A stretch of DNA of 64,000 nt from Sphingobacterium cellulitidis. Lineage in GTDB: Bacteria; Bacteroidota; Bacteroidia; Sphingobacteriales; Sphingobacteriaceae. Of this stretch, positions 1 to 8,188 are shown in pieces (position 1 is the stretch's first letter; the number at the start of each line of letters is the position of its first letter). Made by a program: the position numbers and the translations under genes. Under the pieces are notes generated by a model. It was given only the letters and a program-made list of their open reading frames with translations, did no database searches and was not told the origin of the DNA. Where the stretch lies: the NCBI GenBank assembly GCA_002245855.1, contig NOUX01000002.1:310001-374000 (forward strand). The letters are read 5' to 3'.

Positions 1-1479
1 ATCCTAACCTCCCGACATATTGAATATGATATAAAGAATGAAATTTACCAGCATTATCAGCAGTTGGATTTTTCGTTTTATAGAAAGAACAATACTGGGG
101 ATTTGATGAATAGAGCAACTGAGGATGTCAATCAGGTTCGAAACTACTTAGGCCCAGCAATCATGTATGCGATAAATACAGTTGTATTGTCCATTATGAT
201 TATTTACGCCATGTATAATGTAAATGCTACATTGGCGACCTATTCCCTCCTACCGATTCCTATTATCTCGGTCATTATCCTTTTTGTAAATAAGGTCATC
301 AATAGAAGAAGTGAACGCATTCAACGTCAGTTATCCCAATTATCATCCTTTGTACAGGAAACCTTTTCAGGTATTCGGGTGATCAAAACCTATACACGAG
401 AGCAGGATAAAATGGAGAATTTCAAGGTAGAGAGCGATCGATACAAGGATATCAATTTAAATCTGGTAAAAGTTCAAGCGATCTTCTTTCCATTGATTAT
501 CTTCTTAATTGGGTTCAGTACTATTGTAACAGTTTATGTGGGTGGACTAGAAGTAAATGCTGGTAATATTACTGCTGGTAATATTGCGGAATTCATTATT
601 TATGTGAATCAACTAACCTTTCCAGCTATGTCCTTAGCTTGGGTAACTTCCTTGGTACAAAGAGCGGCAGCATCCCAAAAAAGAATAAACGAATTCCTAC
701 ATACTCATTCTGAGATTAAAGGTGGTACCTTGGATCATGAAATCAAAGGCGATATCCAATTAAGAAATGTTTCATTCACTTATCCTGAAACTGGGATCAA
801 GGCTATTGATAATATCAGCTTTCATATACCAGCAGGTAAAACCATGGCTATTATAGGTCGTACTGGATCTGGCAAATCAACCTTGGCTAATTTGCTGATG
901 CGGATGTTTGATGCGGATCAAGGTGAAATCTTATATGACCAACGTAATATTCGGGAATATGACTTAAAATCTGTTCGGGAACAATTTGGATTTGTACCAC
1001 AACAAGTCTTTTTATTCTCGGATACCATTGCAAGAAATATAGCTTTCGGCTTGGACCAAGTTGATATTGATAGAGTTGAACAAGCGGCTAAGGATGCTGT
1101 TGTATATGAAAATATTATCGGCTTTGATGAAGGCTTTGAAACACATATTGGCGAGCGCGGAATCACACTTTCAGGTGGTCAAAAACAAAGAGTGTCGATT
1201 GCAAGGGCATTGGTCAAAGATCCTAAAGTTTTAATGTTTGATGATTGTCTTTCTGCTGTAGATACGAAAACTGAGGAAGAGATCCTACATAATCTAGGGA
1301 AAATCATGGCAGGAAGAACCTCTATTATTATCGCTCATCGAATTTCTACCATTAAAAATGCAGATCATATTTTAGTCCTTGAAGATGGTAAAATAATCGA
1401 AGAAGGCACACATGAACAGCTGCTAGCCATCAATGGAGAATATGCTTCTTTATATGAAAAACAATTGTTAGAAGCATAA
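1..1479 (+). CDS. ABC exporter, fused permease/ATPase (5' end outside window)
   Basis: The reading frame is open from base 1, so the gene starts upstream; the TTG at 64 is an internal Leu codon. The visible 492 residues hold the end of a type-IV exporter membrane domain (several hydrophobic segments) and a complete nucleotide-binding domain. Walker A is GRTGSGKST (near nt 860-885), the Q-loop is FVPQQ, the signature is LSGGQKQR (near nt 1168-1190), and the H-loop is IIIAHR. The Walker B region reads VLMFDDCLSAVD, so the usual catalytic Glu is Asp, as in the degenerate site of heterodimeric exporters such as the BmrC/YheI type. It is an inner-membrane ATP-driven exporter of the MsbA/multidrug family. 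The substrate is unknown. A partner half-transporter could lie upstream. Confidence 0.9.
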   Translation: MLTSRHIEYDIKNEIYQHYQQLDFSFYRKNNTGDLMNRATEDVNQVRNYLGPAIMYAINTVVLSIMIIYAMYNVNATLATYSLLPIPIISVIILFVNKVINRRSERIQRQLSQLSSFVQETFSGIRVIKTYTREQDKMENFKVESDRYKDINLNLVKVQAIFFPLIIFLIGFSTIVTVYVGGLEVNAGNITAGNIAEFIIYVNQLTFPAMSLAWVTSLVQRAAASQKRINEFLHTHSEIKGGTLDHEIKGDIQLRNVSFTYPETGIKAIDNISFHIPAGKTMAIIGRTGSGKSTLANLLMRMFDADQGEILYDQRNIREYDLKSVREQFGFVPQQVFLFSDTIARNIAFGLDQVDIDRVEQAAKDAVVYENIIGFDEGFETHIGERGITLSGGQKQRVSIARALVKDPKVLMFDDCLSAVDTKTEEEILHNLGKIMAGRTSIIIAHRISTIKNADHILVLEDGKIIEEGTHEQLLAINGEYASLYEKQLLEA

Positions 1480-1547
1480 AGATTATACTTTAACAAAAAA
1501 GTAATAATTACGTTAAATAGCTCCTGTTAAATTAGATGTAAATTATT

Positions 1548-1555
1548 TACATTTG
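1548..1555 (+). promoter_or_regulatory. Putative Bacteroidota -7 element (TACATTTG)
   Basis: TACATTTG matches the Bacteroidota sigma-A -7 consensus TAnnTTTG and lies 23 bases before the DUF3857 gene start. No good TTG is seen at the expected -33 spacing, so this is a weak call. Confidence 0.35.
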
Positions 1556-1578
1556 ACCTAAATTATTACCAAATCATT

Positions 1579-3549
1579 ATGAAATCTATCTTACTAGGGC
1601 TAGGCATGCTATGTGCATGTCTCATGGGTTATACCCAGGAAAATCCATTGCCAAAACTTGATGTTGGTTTATTCCTTACAGATCATAAGCAAATTGACAC
1701 TTCAGCCCATGCCATAGTCATCTATGAACATGGGAGAACAGATTTGGAATATAGCGAAAGTGATCGGGGAATGCGTGTGGTTCATTCCACCTATGTCAGG
1801 ATAAAAATCCTAGATAAGGAAGGCGCAAATGCTGCGAATGTCACGATACCCCTTTATAAATATGGCTCAGATATGGAATATGTTCGGGAAATTCAGGGAA
1901 AAACCATAAACTTTGATAATGGCAAACTCATCACAGATGAACTAAAAAAAGAAGCCATCTTCACGGAAAAGGCTTCACAATATAACCAATTAGTAAAGTT
2001 TACTCTTCCTAATATTAAGGATAATTCCATTATTGAGTATTCATATCGATTATATTCACCAGCAATAAGAACCTATCGTACCTGGTATTTCCAATCTGAA
2101 TTTCCAAAAATTCACAGTGAGTATGTATCCATAATTCCGGCTACATTTGATTACAATATTAACTTAAAGGGTTTCCTATCCTTAGCGGATCGTAAATCAG
2201 AAGTTCTACATAAACATTTTCTTCTGAATGGAGTTCGTCAAGATTGTTCTAAGTTCACTTATACCATGAAAGATATCCCCGCTTTTAAAGAGGAGGATTA
2301 TATGCTAGCCCCGATTAACTATATTTCATCCATCAATTATGAACTACGAACTTATCTTGACCCTAATGGTCCGCATACCAATTTTTCAAAAAAATGGTCC
2401 GACATCGATCAGGACTTGATGCAAGACAAGGAATTCGGTGGTCAAATAAAGAATAAATCTGCATTTAAAGATATTTTACCAGAAATAATAGGCAACAAGG
2501 AATCGGCATTGGATAAGGCAAAGGCGATCTACTATTACATTCAAAAAAACATCGTTTGGAACCATATCATTGGGAAGTTTGCCGAAGTCGGAATTAAGAA
2601 AGCCCTGGAAACAAAAAAGGGAAATATCGGTGATATTAATTTCAGTTTGATTTCGGCATTAAATGCTGCTGAAATAGAAGCATTCCCCGTGATTATCTCT
2701 ACTCGTCAGAATGGAATGCCCAATTACTTATACCCTTCAATGAGTGATTTTAATGCTGTGATCTGTTTAGCAAAGATTGATGGCAAGGATTATCTATTGG
2801 ATGCTTCCAAAAAGTTTCTTCCATTCGGTGAGTTATCCATAGAATCAATCAATGACCGCGGTCGGGTAATCTATTCAAAAAATCAATCTGATTGGATAGA
2901 CCTAAAAAATGTGGTTCCAGCTAAGAAATCGATTAATATTTTAGGACAGTTGGATTCGACAGGCAAAATTACCGGCACTATTCGGGTTTTATACTCTGGT
3001 TTGGATGCTTTATTTAAACGGAGAGAAATTGATAAATACAACAGTTTTGAGGAATACGAAGAAGGAATTATGGAGAAAATCAGCAGTATGCGGGTTTTGG
3101 GGGTCAAAGTAGAAAATCTAGAAAATTTAGATAAGGATTTCATAGAAACATTAAGTTTTGAAATGGATTTGAGGGATAATTACAAAGAGGCTAATTTTTT
3201 ATTGAATCCGACCTTCTATGAAAGAACAACAAAAAATCCCTTTAAACTGGAAGAAAGGACCTATCATGTAGATCTTGGTGCTCCTCAATTAGAAAGTTTT
3301 AATATCTCCATTAGTCTGCCCAAAGGCTTTGTAAACAGCAGTAAACCAAAGGATATTTCGATGGGATTGCCAGAAGGCACTGCTAAATATATCTTTAAAT
3401 CTCTAGTGAATGAAGATTTATTGATGGTTCAGCAATCGATCGCATTAAATAAGGCGATTTACAACCAAGAGGAATACTTCCATTTGAAGGAATTTTTCGC
3501 AAGGATAATCCAACAACAAATGACAGACTTTCAATTCAAAAAGATATGA
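1579..3549 (+). CDS. Secreted DUF3857 / transglutaminase-like protein, catalytic Cys lost
   Basis: A 656-residue protein with an N-terminal signal peptide (about residues 1-19, hydrophobic core LLGLGMLCACLMG). The first 270 or so residues resemble the DUF3857 beta-sandwich domain, followed by a transglutaminase-like core and a C-terminal beta-rich domain. In the core, the position that should hold the nucleophile reads KKGNIGDIN, with Ile350 where Cys is expected, and the His region reads SDFNAVICL with Asn in its place. A classical transglutaminase or protease activity is therefore unlikely; a structural or partner role is inferred. The stop codon overlaps the start of the next gene by ATGA, so the two are translationally coupled and probably act together in the periplasm. 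Confidence 0.8.
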   Translation: MKSILLGLGMLCACLMGYTQENPLPKLDVGLFLTDHKQIDTSAHAIVIYEHGRTDLEYSESDRGMRVVHSTYVRIKILDKEGANAANVTIPLYKYGSDMEYVREIQGKTINFDNGKLITDELKKEAIFTEKASQYNQLVKFTLPNIKDNSIIEYSYRLYSPAIRTYRTWYFQSEFPKIHSEYVSIIPATFDYNINLKGFLSLADRKSEVLHKHFLLNGVRQDCSKFTYTMKDIPAFKEEDYMLAPINYISSINYELRTYLDPNGPHTNFSKKWSDIDQDLMQDKEFGGQIKNKSAFKDILPEIIGNKESALDKAKAIYYYIQKNIVWNHIIGKFAEVGIKKALETKKGNIGDINFSLISALNAAEIEAFPVIISTRQNGMPNYLYPSMSDFNAVICLAKIDGKDYLLDASKKFLPFGELSIESINDRGRVIYSKNQSDWIDLKNVVPAKKSINILGQLDSTGKITGTIRVLYSGLDALFKRREIDKYNSFEEYEEGIMEKISSMRVLGVKVENLENLDKDFIETLSFEMDLRDNYKEANFLLNPTFYERTTKNPFKLEERTYHVDLGAPQLESFNISISLPKGFVNSSKPKDISMGLPEGTAKYIFKSLVNEDLLMVQQSIALNKAIYNQEEYFHLKEFFARIIQQQMTDFQFKKI

Positions 3550-5447
3550 TTGGAAAGATCAGAATATTCGCATTTATAGCTGTATTATTTCATCTGAATG
3601 CGCATGCGCAATATGAAGTAAGTGACATCCCAAAAGAGCTCCTGAGCAGGGCTTCTGCTACCGTTCGTGAAGAACATCAGACTTTTAACATCCTAAGTCC
3701 AAGTGAAATGATTGAAACGGGCAGAAGGGTTATTACTATCCATAATAACGCTGGTGAAGATTATAATCGGATTGAATTTTCTTATGATAAATCTCGTCAG
3801 ATAAAAAACATCAAAGGCGAGGTCTTAGATGCGGATGGCAAAACTGTAAAAAAATTCTCAGTTAAAGATTTTAAGGACTACAGTGCCTCGGAAGAGAGCA
3901 CCATGTTCACCAATGCGAGGATTAAGTATTTAGCACCATCACTTTCCTCCTTTCCATATACAGTGGTAATTGATTATGAAATCCGTTATAATCAAACCCT
4001 GGCCATCAATTCTTGGAGACCAGATTTCTATGGCGATGTATCCGTTCAAAAAAGCAGTTATGAGATCTTAGCGGATCCGAATAATAAATTGAGGATCCTG
4101 AAGAAAAACCTTAAAAGCGAAGGCAAAGAGGAAATGAAGGGGAAACAGAAATCTTATTCTTGGGAAGTCAGCAATATCCCGGCAGTACGTTCTGAACCAT
4201 ATAGTCCAAATCGTTTTGAAACAGGGATGCGGGTTTTTGTGGTTCCGGAATCCTTTGAATACTACAAGCATGCTGGCCAGGTCAACAGTTGGAATGATTT
4301 CGGGAATTGGCTAAACGTCAATTTATTGAAAGATAAACGAAAGCTACCTGATGCGACCATTGCTAAGGTAAATGACCTATGTAAGGATTTAAAAACAGAT
4401 AAGGAGAAGGCAAAAGCCTTATATGAATATCTCCAACATAAAACACGATATATTTCAGTTCAGATCGGTATAGGTGGTCAGGAGCCATTTCCAGCATCTG
4501 ATGTGGACCGATTAGGCTATGGCGATTGTAAAGCTTTAGTAAACTATATGCAGGCATTGTTGGATGTGGTCAAAATACCGTCCTATTATTGTATTGTTGA
4601 AGCTGGAAATCGAAAAATGGATGTTGACCCTGAATTCGCCAATCTAATTGATGGGAACCATATTATTTTATGTTTGCCTTTTGAAAATGATACAACTTGG
4701 TTGGAATGCACAAGTCAAGAGCTTCCATTCGGATATCTAGGTGATTTTACAGATGATCGTCTGGTCCTTGCAGTTACTGAGAACGGTGGAAAAATAATGC
4801 GTACCGCAGTTTATTCCTACGATCAAAACCTGCAACACCGAAAAAGCTCATTCGTGTTATCACCTGAAGGAAAAATCAGTGGTACAATCAATACAGAATT
4901 CGCAGGGACACAATTTGAAAATCATTTTGTCAATGTTAAAAAAATAAAGGATGATCAGATCAAAAACCTACGTCGTCAATACGATATCAATAGAATTCAA
5001 TTTAACGACATCAAATACAGCATCAATGATGGACCCAAGCTTTCCTTAACGGAGGAGCTTAGCATTGAGGCTGAGAATTTCGGAATAAAAAACAATAATA
5101 ACATCACCGTATTTCCAAATTTCCTAAATCGTATTTCTCCAATTCCGGATATTCGCAATCGCAGTAACCTAGTTAAAATCACCCGCGGATATACCGATAT
5201 TGATGAAACAGAAATTCAATTACCTGACAACCTACAGCATGTAATAATCCCCTTAAAGAAGAAGTTTGAGGTTCCCATGGGAGTTTACGAGTTAACGGTA
5301 GATATCAAGGATGGAAAAATGGTTTGCTACTGGAAATTACAAATTAAAGAGGGAGTCTATCCTGCGGCTAGCTACGCTGATTTCAGTAATTTTATGTTGG
5401 AAGTATCCCTTTTAGATGGGACAAAATATAATTTGGCGCTAAAATAG
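3546..5447 (+). CDS. Secreted DUF3857 / transglutaminase-like protein with intact Cys-His
   Basis: A 633-residue protein with a signal peptide ending near HAHAQ (residue 22). An N-terminal DUF3857 region (about 50-260) is followed by a transglutaminase-like core. Cys328 sits in GYGDCKA, the His in DGNHIILCL, and the acidic third position is in WLECTSQ, as commonly seen in this Bacteroidota family. The C-terminal 200 residues are beta-rich. It overlaps the preceding DUF3857 gene by four bases and is its paralogue; unlike that one it keeps the catalytic residues. The substrate is unknown; cell-envelope protein or peptide processing is a guess from the fold and location. Confidence 0.85.
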   Translation: MIGKIRIFAFIAVLFHLNAHAQYEVSDIPKELLSRASATVREEHQTFNILSPSEMIETGRRVITIHNNAGEDYNRIEFSYDKSRQIKNIKGEVLDADGKTVKKFSVKDFKDYSASEESTMFTNARIKYLAPSLSSFPYTVVIDYEIRYNQTLAINSWRPDFYGDVSVQKSSYEILADPNNKLRILKKNLKSEGKEEMKGKQKSYSWEVSNIPAVRSEPYSPNRFETGMRVFVVPESFEYYKHAGQVNSWNDFGNWLNVNLLKDKRKLPDATIAKVNDLCKDLKTDKEKAKALYEYLQHKTRYISVQIGIGGQEPFPASDVDRLGYGDCKALVNYMQALLDVVKIPSYYCIVEAGNRKMDVDPEFANLIDGNHIILCLPFENDTTWLECTSQELPFGYLGDFTDDRLVLAVTENGGKIMRTAVYSYDQNLQHRKSSFVLSPEGKISGTINTEFAGTQFENHFVNVKKIKDDQIKNLRRQYDINRIQFNDIKYSINDGPKLSLTEELSIEAENFGIKNNNNITVFPNFLNRISPIPDIRNRSNLVKITRGYTDIDETEIQLPDNLQHVIIPLKKKFEVPMGVYELTVDIKDGKMVCYWKLQIKEGVYPAASYADFSNFMLEVSLLDGTKYNLALK

Positions 5448-5466
5448 GAAATATCGGAAATTCCAG

Positions 5467-5474
5467 TATATTTG
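5467..5474 (+). promoter_or_regulatory. Putative -7 element of tRNA-Ala (TATATTTG)
   Basis: TATATTTG fits TAnnTTTG exactly and ends nine bases before the mature tRNA 5' end. That is the expected distance for a start site just upstream of the tRNA. No TTG is found at the ideal -33 position. Confidence 0.45.
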
Positions 5475-5483
5475 CTGCGCTAA

Positions 5484-5557
<74 letters not shown>

Positions 5558-5564
5558 CGTGTTT

Positions 5565-5600
5565 ATAGGCGGACCAATTAATTGGTCCGCCTATTTTTTT
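5565..5600 (+). terminator. Intrinsic terminator of tRNA-Ala
   Basis: A perfect 30-base palindrome (5565-5594, arms beginning ATAGGCGGACC) is followed by a run of seven T. It starts eight bases after the tRNA 3' end. Confidence 0.85.
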
Positions 5601-6190
5601 GGAAATGGGAGGAAAAAACTCCAGAGGAGTTTAATGTTAGTAAAAGGAGGTGTTAAACCAATTAAGCCCTGCATGGCTAGATCCCAGAGAGGGATTCTGA
5701 GCAAGGCCGAAGAATCTGTTTTATTAAACACAACGGAATTGTCATTCCAAATCTTCGATTTGGAATCTATTTTTAGGCGGTTGATTGACAAACATGCCGC
5801 CCCTATGGGGCTGTACGTTGGTGAATGCTCCTTGCTACAAATATGCCGCCCCTATGGGGCTTGTGAATATAACGCGGAAGGTATGTCGTATAAATGAAAA
5901 GTATTGTACGGGCGTATTGCATACGCCCTCTAATGACCGATGATGGTATGATTATTTATAGGGGGAATAAAGGGGTAATTGAAAAGAAGTGTATGGGTGG
6001 GGAATAAAAAGGGCGTATGCGTGGGGTATTAAAAAGGGCGTATGCGATACGCCCCTACCCATAGTTGGATAAAAATAGATTCTTCGCTGCGCTCAGAAGG
6101 ACAGAAATATTATGAGGGGGGATGTGGGGAAAAAAGATGTATTGCATACGCCCTCCAATGACCACCATTGTTTTCTGTAATTGATGTTCA
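5601..6190. repeat. Non-coding region rich in palindromic and direct repeats
   Basis: No convincing gene is seen in these 590 bases. The 19-base unit ATGCCGCCCCTATGGGGCT occurs twice (5794-5812 and 5843-5861). Two 19-base palindromes with arms GGGCGTAT/ATACGCCC lie at 5910-5928 and 6036-6054, with a half unit at 6011. A 25-base segment starting GTATTGCATACGCCC recurs at 5914 and 6139 with one mismatch. A further hairpin with arms ATTCCAAATC/GATTTGGAAT lies near 5744-5766. A segment like ATTCTTCGCTGCGCTCAGAA (from 6079) recurs in degenerate inverted form near 5693-5718. The pattern looks like accumulated REP-type or miniature interspersed elements. The two open frames crossing the region look random. 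Confidence 0.7.
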
Positions 6191-6192
6191 CA

Positions 6193-6230
6193 AAAAAAAG
6201 CCTGTTTGGAGTTCCAAACAGGCTTTTTTT
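6193..6230 (-). terminator. Terminator downstream of rpmA
   Basis: The hairpin has arms GCCTGTTTGGA (6200-6210) and TCCAAACAGGC (6213-6223), flanked by A and T runs on both sides. It can therefore end transcription from the ribosomal protein operon and also from the left. Confidence 0.85.
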
Positions 6231-6247
6231 ATGTTTTTATATAAACC

Positions 6248-6514
6248 TTAGTTATTTTCTTCTACTGGAAGAACAGATACATAAGATTTATTGTTAGCTT
6301 TTTTACGGAAAACTACTGTTCCGTCGATTAAAGCGTATAAGGTATGATCTTTACCGATACCAACGTTAGCATCAGGGTTGTGTTGAGTACCACGTTGACG
6401 TACGATGATGTTACCAGCGATTGCTTGTTGACCACCGAAAATTTTAATACCTAATCTCTTACTGTGTGACTCACGGCCGTTCTTGGAACTACCCGCACCT
6501 TTTTTATGTGCCAT
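6248..6514 (-). CDS. rpmA: 50S ribosomal protein L27
   Basis: The 88-residue protein begins [16 protein letters not shown], the invariant N-terminus of L27 that reaches the peptidyl-transferase centre. It also has the conserved block RQRGTQ and the GKDHTLYAL segment. It lacks the cleaved N-terminal extension found in Firmicutes L27. It is the second gene of an rplU-rpmA operon, 43 bases after rplU, and is followed by a strong terminator. Confidence 0.98.
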   Translation of the reverse strand: MAHKKGAGSSKNGRESHSKRLGIKIFGGQQAIAGNIIVRQRGTQHNPDANVGIGKDHTLYALIDGTVVFRKKANNKSYVSVLPVEENN

Positions 6515-6557
6515 TTCTTTATTCTAATTTAAGACTTGCGTCAGATTAAAAATTCGA

Positions 6558-6869
6558 TTATAAACTGATACCAGTAATCTGGATTTTAGTGAATTGTTGA
6601 CGGTGACCGTTTTTCTTCTTGTAACCTTTACGACGTTTTTTCTTGAAAACGATAACTTTTTCACCTTTCAAATGTGACAAAATAGTAGCTGAAACTTTAG
6701 CACCTGAGATACTTGGAGTACCTACAGTAAACTTACCACCGTCTTCTGCTAACAATACATTGTCAAATTCAATACTAGCGCCTTCGTCTCCTTGTAAACG
6801 GTGTACAAAAAGATATTGGTCTTTTGCAACCTTAAATTGCTGTCCTGCTATATTTACTATTGCGTACAT
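6558..6869 (-). CDS. rplU: 50S ribosomal protein L21
   Basis: The 103-residue protein begins [18 protein letters not shown], typical of L21, and ends with the basic stretch [16 protein letters not shown] that binds 23S rRNA. It is the first gene of the rplU-rpmA operon. A good Bacteroidota promoter lies 37-67 bases upstream (TTG-N20-TATCTTTG on this strand). Length and order match the family. Confidence 0.98.
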   Translation of the reverse strand: MYAIVNIAGQQFKVAKDQYLFVHRLQGDEGASIEFDNVLLAEDGGKFTVGTPSISGAKVSATILSHLKGEKVIVFKKKRRKGYKKKNGHRQQFTKIQITGISL

Positions 6870-6905
6870 TGTTATTTATTAAAATTGTTAATATTTAATG
6901 AGTCG

Positions 6906-6936
6906 CAAAGATAGAATATATTTTTTAATTGAACAA
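6906..6936 (-). promoter_or_regulatory. Bacteroidota promoter of rplU-rpmA
   Basis: On the minus strand this reads TTG, 20 bases, TATCTTTG. Both the -33 and -7 elements and their spacing fit the Bacteroidota consensus. The predicted start site is about 30 bases before the rplU ATG. Confidence 0.6.
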
Positions 6937-6994
6937 AACTATTTTATCTATAATCGTATTCTATGGACACGAAATAGCGAAAAGGAATTTTAGA

Positions 6995-7918
6995 CTACAG
7001 ACTCTTGATTTCCCCCTTGATCGGAACGGTTTGTTTCCAACGTCCAACAAGGGTAGCCAAGAATCCAGTAGTTTTATTTTTGAGAGTTATGGTATAGTCG
7101 CATTCACGATAAATAAAAGTTACCTCAGCGAATACCGATCTTTTAGAATTAGCGGGAGTCACCACATTTACGGGCTGGGTTGCATCAGCCATAAATGCTG
7201 TCGTTTGTTTTCCTTTTACATACTTTACTTTAGCATCCCAATACTTGATACCTTGGTAAATAAAAGGTGCCATTCCAATTAAAGTATCTGGGGCCCAATC
7301 AAAGGTTCCGTAGTAATCAGAAGTAAAGTCTGAGATGAAGGCAGCTTCCTTATAAAACTCCTTTACAGGCGTTGTTAATGTTAACGGAGTTGTAGCCTTG
7401 TTATCAATTGTAACTGCTGGTAACTTCTGTTTCCATATTTTACGTGCAGCGGTATTCTCCTTTACCTCTGTTTTCACCCATTCATATTCATTACCTTTTT
7501 GTTGTGTAATTTCAACTTCACGAGCGGAATTCTCATCTTCAATACCGATAAGGATGCGACGAGGATCATTACTAAGATTCTCGGTCATTGAGATAAATAG
7601 TTTTTCAGGATCGGAGGATTTCTTTTCTAAGGAAATAAAACCTAAAGAACAATCCACACGACCGACACTGCCGAGACGCATTAATTGTAATCCACCATCC
7701 AATAAGTAATGAGTAGGGTTAATGTTTTTTACGTAAACCACCTTCCAAGAGCCGGAAGACATCTTGACTTCCCTATCGGTGAAGCCTGTGTTGGTTTCAA
7801 TGTTAGCTTTCTCCTCCTTGACAAGAACATTCTTGAATTCTGCTTCTTTCTCGCAAGATGAAAGACACAAAGCAGTAGACAAAAATAATAAGCTTAATAA
7901 GCGGGTTTGTGTTTTCAC
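6995..7918 (-). CDS. Lipoprotein of unknown function
   Basis: The 307-residue protein starts with GTG (codon 7918-7916). A signal peptide ends in the lipobox LSSC (Cys about 22), followed by EKEAEF, so it is a SPII lipoprotein, probably exported to the cell envelope. The mature part is beta-rich with no motif I recognise; the block GSWKVVYVKN near residue 57 and the C-terminal strands suggest two domains. It stands alone between rplU-rpmA and the glmM-like gene, on the same strand, with a long AT-rich leader upstream. No function is assigned. Confidence 0.75.
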   Translation of the reverse strand: MKTQTRLLSLLFLSTALCLSSCEKEAEFKNVLVKEEKANIETNTGFTDREVKMSSGSWKVVYVKNINPTHYLLDGGLQLMRLGSVGRVDCSLGFISLEKKSSDPEKLFISMTENLSNDPRRILIGIEDENSAREVEITQQKGNEYEWVKTEVKENTAARKIWKQKLPAVTIDNKATTPLTLTTPVKEFYKEAAFISDFTSDYYGTFDWAPDTLIGMAPFIYQGIKYWDAKVKYVKGKQTTAFMADATQPVNVVTPANSKRSVFAEVTFIYRECDYTITLKNKTTGFLATLVGRWKQTVPIKGEIKSL

Positions 7919-8130
7919 GGCGAAATCATTTTAATTTATTGCCAAATTTATTGAATAGTATAATATCTTGTAGACGAATAGCTATAAAAAAAAATATTTT
8001 CCTTGAAATAGATACTAAAAAAAATCAGTTTTGATTCAGTAAAATTTTTATGATAAACGAGAATTGTAACTTTTTAAAACAAAATCCTTATAAACAGGAA
8101 CATAAAATTGGTCAGCTAAATTGTAACTAT

Positions 8131-8169
8131 AAAAAAAATCCTCCAAGACATTTAGTCATTGGAGGATTT
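8131..8169 (-). terminator. Terminator downstream of glmM
   Basis: The stem AAATCCTCCAA (8136-8146) pairs with TTGGAGGATTT (8159-8169), and an eight-A run on the plus strand gives a U-tract on the minus-strand transcript. The 7919-8130 gap before it is AT-rich and shows nothing else. Confidence 0.75.
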
Positions 8170-8188
8170 CCTATTTTGGAGTTGTAGA

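Noticed and set aside
5794..5861. Two identical 19-base units 49 bases apart, considered as the start of a CRISPR array.
   Set aside because: Only two copies, no further regular spacing and no cas genes; better seen as an interspersed palindromic repeat.
5559..5897. An open frame of 112 codons after tRNA-Ala, and a 66-codon frame on the other strand.
   Set aside because: Both run through palindromes and repeats, start inside the tRNA terminator region or lack a ribosome site, and the products look random.
6929..7282. A 117-codon frame opposite the lipoprotein gene.
   Set aside because: Antisense shadow of a gene with a clear lipobox; no recognisable feature.
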